Part shown: one piece after another, positions 56,870-61,775 of the stretch
Layout of the letters: each line of letters begins with the position of its first letter
Numbering within the stretch: the first letter of the stretch is position 1
Assembly: GCF_016462415.1 (NCBI RefSeq)
Contig: NZ_JAEMTF010000017.1
Coordinates: 1 to 61,775, forward strand
DNA length: 61,775 bases
Reading direction: 5' to 3'
From: Williamsia sp.
Lineage (GTDB): Bacteria; Actinomycetota; Actinomycetes; Mycobacteriales; Mycobacteriaceae
The notes under the pieces: model-generated
What the model was told of the DNA's origin: nothing
The model's input: the letters and a program-made list of their open reading frames with translations, nothing else
The model's database searches: none
Made by a program: the position numbers and the translations under genes

Positions 56870-57460
56870 TCACGGCGTCCGGGAATCCTCACGCCCGACC
56901 AGCAAGCTTACCAAGTTTTGCGCCACCCGGTCGACATCGTCGTTGACGATGACGTGGTCGAACTCGTGGGCGATGGCCAGTTCGGCCCGTGCGGTCTCGA
57001 GTCGGCGCTCGATGACCTCGGCGGTCTCGGTGCCTCGGCCGGTGAGGCGCTCGACCAACACCTCCCAGCTGGGCGGGGTCAGGAACACGGTGATGGCGTC
57101 GGCGAGTCGGGCCTGCACGGCGCGGGCACCGGCGATGTCGACCTCGACCAGGACCGGCGAACCGGCCTCCAGGGCCTCGAACACCGGTCGTGCGGGCGTG
57201 CCCGACCGTTGCAGGCCGCCGTGGATCTCCGCCCACTCCAGCAGGTCCCCGTCGGCGATCATCTGGGCGAACCGTTCGGCGCCGACGAAGTGGTAGTCGC
57301 GTCCGTCGATCTCGCCGGCCCGGGGCGCTCGGGTGGTGGCCGAGACACTGAAGACGAGGTCGGGCATCAGCTCGCGCAGACGACGCACGACGCTGGACTT
57401 GCCGACGGCGGAGGGGCCGACCAAAACAACCAGTCGACCCCTCCGAACGTCTGAGCTCAG
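56870..57460 (-). CDS. gmk: Guanylate kinase with a non-standard start codon
   Basis: Guanylate kinase, which phosphorylates GMP to GDP. The P-loop is GPSAVGKSS, followed by [23 protein letters not shown] and EWAEIHGG. No ATG or GTG lies in frame before the P-loop. The only TTG (57424) would remove most of the first beta strand (RLVVL). Candidates are CTG at 57460 ([10 protein letters not shown], 196 residues, AGGG 9 bases upstream) and CTG at 57433 (GGAGG at 57444-57440, 6 bases upstream, 187 residues). The first is used here because family members have 10-15 residues before the P-loop. mihF lies just upstream. Confidence 0.9.
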   Translation of the reverse strand: MSSDVRRGRLVVLVGPSAVGKSSVVRRLRELMPDLVFSVSATTRAPRAGEIDGRDYHFVGAERFAQMIADGDLLEWAEIHGGLQRSGTPARPVFEALEAGSPVLVEVDIAGARAVQARLADAITVFLTPPSWEVLVERLTGRGTETAEVIERRLETARAELAIAHEFDHVIVNDDVDRVAQNLVSLLVGREDSRTP

Positions 57461-57465
57461 GGCGT

Positions 57466-57783
57466 TCAGCCCTGGTCGAACTTGGCGAGCAGCGCCTTGC
57501 GCTGACGGTCGCCCAGGCCGCGCAGGCGGCGGGTCGGTGCGATCTCGAGCTCGGTCATGATCTCCTGAGCCTTGACCTTGCCGACCTTGGGCAGGGCCTC
57601 GAGCAGGGCGGACACCTTCATCTTGCCCAGGATCTCGTCGGACTCGGCGTCCTTGAGCACCTGCTGCAGATCGGTGCCGCCGCGCTTGAGCCGCTCCTTG
57701 AGCTCCGCGCGCACTCGGCGAGCGGCAGCCGCCTTCTCCAGAGCAGCAGCGCGCTGTTCAGGGGTCAACTGGGGAAGGGCCAC
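57466..57783 (-). CDS. mihF: Integration host factor mIHF
   Basis: A 105-residue actinobacterial IHF, a nucleoid protein unrelated in fold to E. coli IHF. It has a long N-terminal helix ([24 protein letters not shown]), the middle [18 protein letters not shown] and the DNA-binding helix-two-turn-helix ([33 protein letters not shown]). It is nearly identical to the M. tuberculosis protein. The GTG at 57783 has GGAGGAA just upstream. gmk follows on the same strand. Confidence 0.96.
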   Translation of the reverse strand: MALPQLTPEQRAAALEKAAAARRVRAELKERLKRGGTDLQQVLKDAESDEILGKMKVSALLEALPKVGKVKAQEIMTELEIAPTRRLRGLGDRQRKALLAKFDQG

Positions 57784-58156
57784 GGGTTCCTCCGTATTCG
57801 TAGAACATGAGTCTTGTCGGAGCTGCGTTTCCGCAGCGTCTGCGACCGTACCGACGTGAACAGGGATTTGCGAGTCCCACCCCGGCATAAGTGCAGTACG
57901 GACGGTGTTGTAGGCGCACGGGCATCGATCCGGCGGATTTTCCGGCCACCGCGCCTCGCTGCACTCATCCGAGCACGGGAGTTGCTGTGCGGCAAGGGAA
58001 CACGGTTACGTGGGTCGGTCCGCCCACGGCGAGCCGCGCGGGGTGCCCATGTGACGGATGTGACTGGTGTGCTGGGACCCGACCGGTGGATTCTCGTCGG
58101 GCCGCCGAGCGTGTCGTTTGGCGTTCTGAGCTGCGTCGGAGGGCAAGAGCACCGCG
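57784..58156. other. Intergenic region between pyrF and mihF
   Basis: 373 bases without a gene I can support. It should carry the mihF promoter and leader. Minus-strand candidates near 57884-57900 (ACTTATGCC) are weak. A 6-8 bp hairpin (58076-58083 with 58096-58103) may end the carB-pyrF transcript. I see no repeat or known RNA. Confidence 0.4.
58076..58103 (-). terminator. Weak hairpin after pyrF
   Basis: GACCCGAC pairs with GTCGGGCC (8 pairs, one G-T) with a 12-base loop, about 55 bases after the pyrF stop. Long loop, no T tail. Confidence 0.3.
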
Positions 58157-58989
58157 TCAGCCGCGCAGGTGGGCCTCGATGTCGTCACGCATGCGGGCCA
58201 CCTCGTCGGACAACGCGGCGCGGTCGGGTCCGTGACGGAGGATCTCCCGCGAGACCGCAGGCAGCACCCACTCGTGCACCCCTGCGAAGATCGCGGCGAC
58301 GTCTGCCGCCGTGCCACCCTGGGCCCCCACGCCCGGCGCCAGGATCGGGCCGCCGACCGCCTCGAGGTCGAGCCGATGGGCGCGGGTGGCCCCCACGACC
58401 AGCCCCACCGCGGCGGGACCCGTGCGGTTGCGTTCGGCGGCGGCGTCCACGATCGTCTGCGCGACACTGGTGGCGTCGCCGCGCGCGGTCTGGACCGAGG
58501 CGCCCTCGGGATTCGAGGTCCGCGCCAGGACGAACACGCCACGGCCGGTGTCCTGGGCGGCCCGGACAGCCGGTTCGAGCGATCCGAACCCGAGGTACGG
58601 CGACACCGTGACCGAGTCCGAGCACAACGGTGACCCCTCACGCAGCCACGCGCTCGCGTAGGCGTCCATCGTGGACCCGATGTCACCTCGCTTCGCGTCG
58701 GCGACGACCAGCGAGCCGCCCGCGCCGATCCCGGCGATGGCCTGCTCGAGCACGGCGAACCCCGCCGAGCCGAAGCGTTCGAACAACGCGACCTGAGGCT
58801 TGATCAACGCGGCGACCGGCGCCAGGGCCGCGACCGAGATCTCGGCGAACCGCCGCAGTCCGTCGATGTCGTCGGTCAGACCCCAGGCGTCGAGCAGACC
58901 CGGGTGCGGGTCGATGCCGACACACAGACGCCCCCGGTCGGCCACCGCGGTGCGATACCGGGTCGCGAAGTCCGCCGGCGCACCGACGC

Positions 58990-58993
<4 letters not shown>
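58157..58993 (-). CDS. pyrF: Orotidine 5'-phosphate decarboxylase
   Basis: A 278-residue OMP decarboxylase of the longer subfamily found in actinobacteria. The catalytic motif [11 protein letters not shown] has the Lys-Asp network, and the N-terminus shows [12 protein letters not shown]. It makes UMP. The GTG at 58993 overlaps the carB stop as GTGA, so it ends the pyrimidine operon. Confidence 0.94.

Positions 58994-61775
<2,782 letters not shown>

Overview
The window is a 61.8 kb piece of a high-GC actinobacterial chromosome from the order Mycobacteriales; a Gordonia-like or close relative is my best guess. The reasons are the gene content (MptB mannosyltransferase, mIHF, WhiA/YvcK/RapZ, SufR-led suf operon, two-domain OpcA with Zwf), the very high GC in third codon positions, many GTG starts, many 4-base stop/start overlaps, and a gene order that closely follows the M. 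tuberculosis stretch from acn (Rv1475c) to carB (Rv1384), as I recall it. The ppc gene beside the gap-pgk-tpiA-secG group is a corynebacterial/Gordonia trait rather than a mycobacterial one.

Layout. 1-2.7 kb: the 3' end of aconitase, its TetR repressor AcnR, a tiny membrane protein and an acyl-CoA synthetase. 2.7-7.6 kb: an ABC-F ATPase divergent from a short-chain dehydrogenase and a lycopene cyclase, then a MarR regulator coupled to a second dehydrogenase with a striking palindromic operator over its start. 7.6-14.6 kb: the complete sufR-B-D-C-S-U-T iron-sulfur assembly operon plus a DUF1992 gene, all on the minus strand. 14.8-22.0 kb: mptB, an ABC exporter pair, ctaA, an unknown small gene, a quinone oxidoreductase and ctaB. 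22.4-28.9 kb: the pentose phosphate operon tkt-tal-zwf-opcA-pgl, closed by a clear hairpin. 29.1-36.0 kb: a TetR regulator, then ppc, secG, tpiA, pgk and gap on the minus strand. 36.1-41.4 kb: whiA, yvcK, rapZ and uvrC. 41.4-43.7 kb: a gamma-glutamyltransferase and a non-coding stretch built of two long inverted repeats. 43.8-47.9 kb: riboflavin genes with an FMN riboswitch. 47.9-61.8 kb: rpe, rsmB, fmt, def, priA, metK, coaBC, rpoZ, gmk, mihF, pyrF and the 5'-truncated carB.

How the genes fit together. Most of the window is core metabolism and housekeeping: carbon entry and redox (tkt/tal/zwf, gap/pgk/tpi, ppc, aconitase control), heme A for the respiratory oxidase (ctaA, ctaB), Fe-S assembly, riboflavin, formyl-methionine handling (fmt/def), SAM and CoA synthesis, and pyrimidine synthesis (carB-pyrF). 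Regulation is visible at several points: a SufR box on the suf promoter, an FMN riboswitch ahead of ribC, a MarR palindrome, and at least nine genes whose start codon lies 6-8 bases after a TANNNT box, the signature of leaderless mRNAs.

I did not find a phage, CRISPR array, insertion sequence, tRNA or rRNA. The least explained item is the paired long inverted repeat at 43.40-43.68 kb. Next come the non-standard start codon of gmk and the MarR palindrome.
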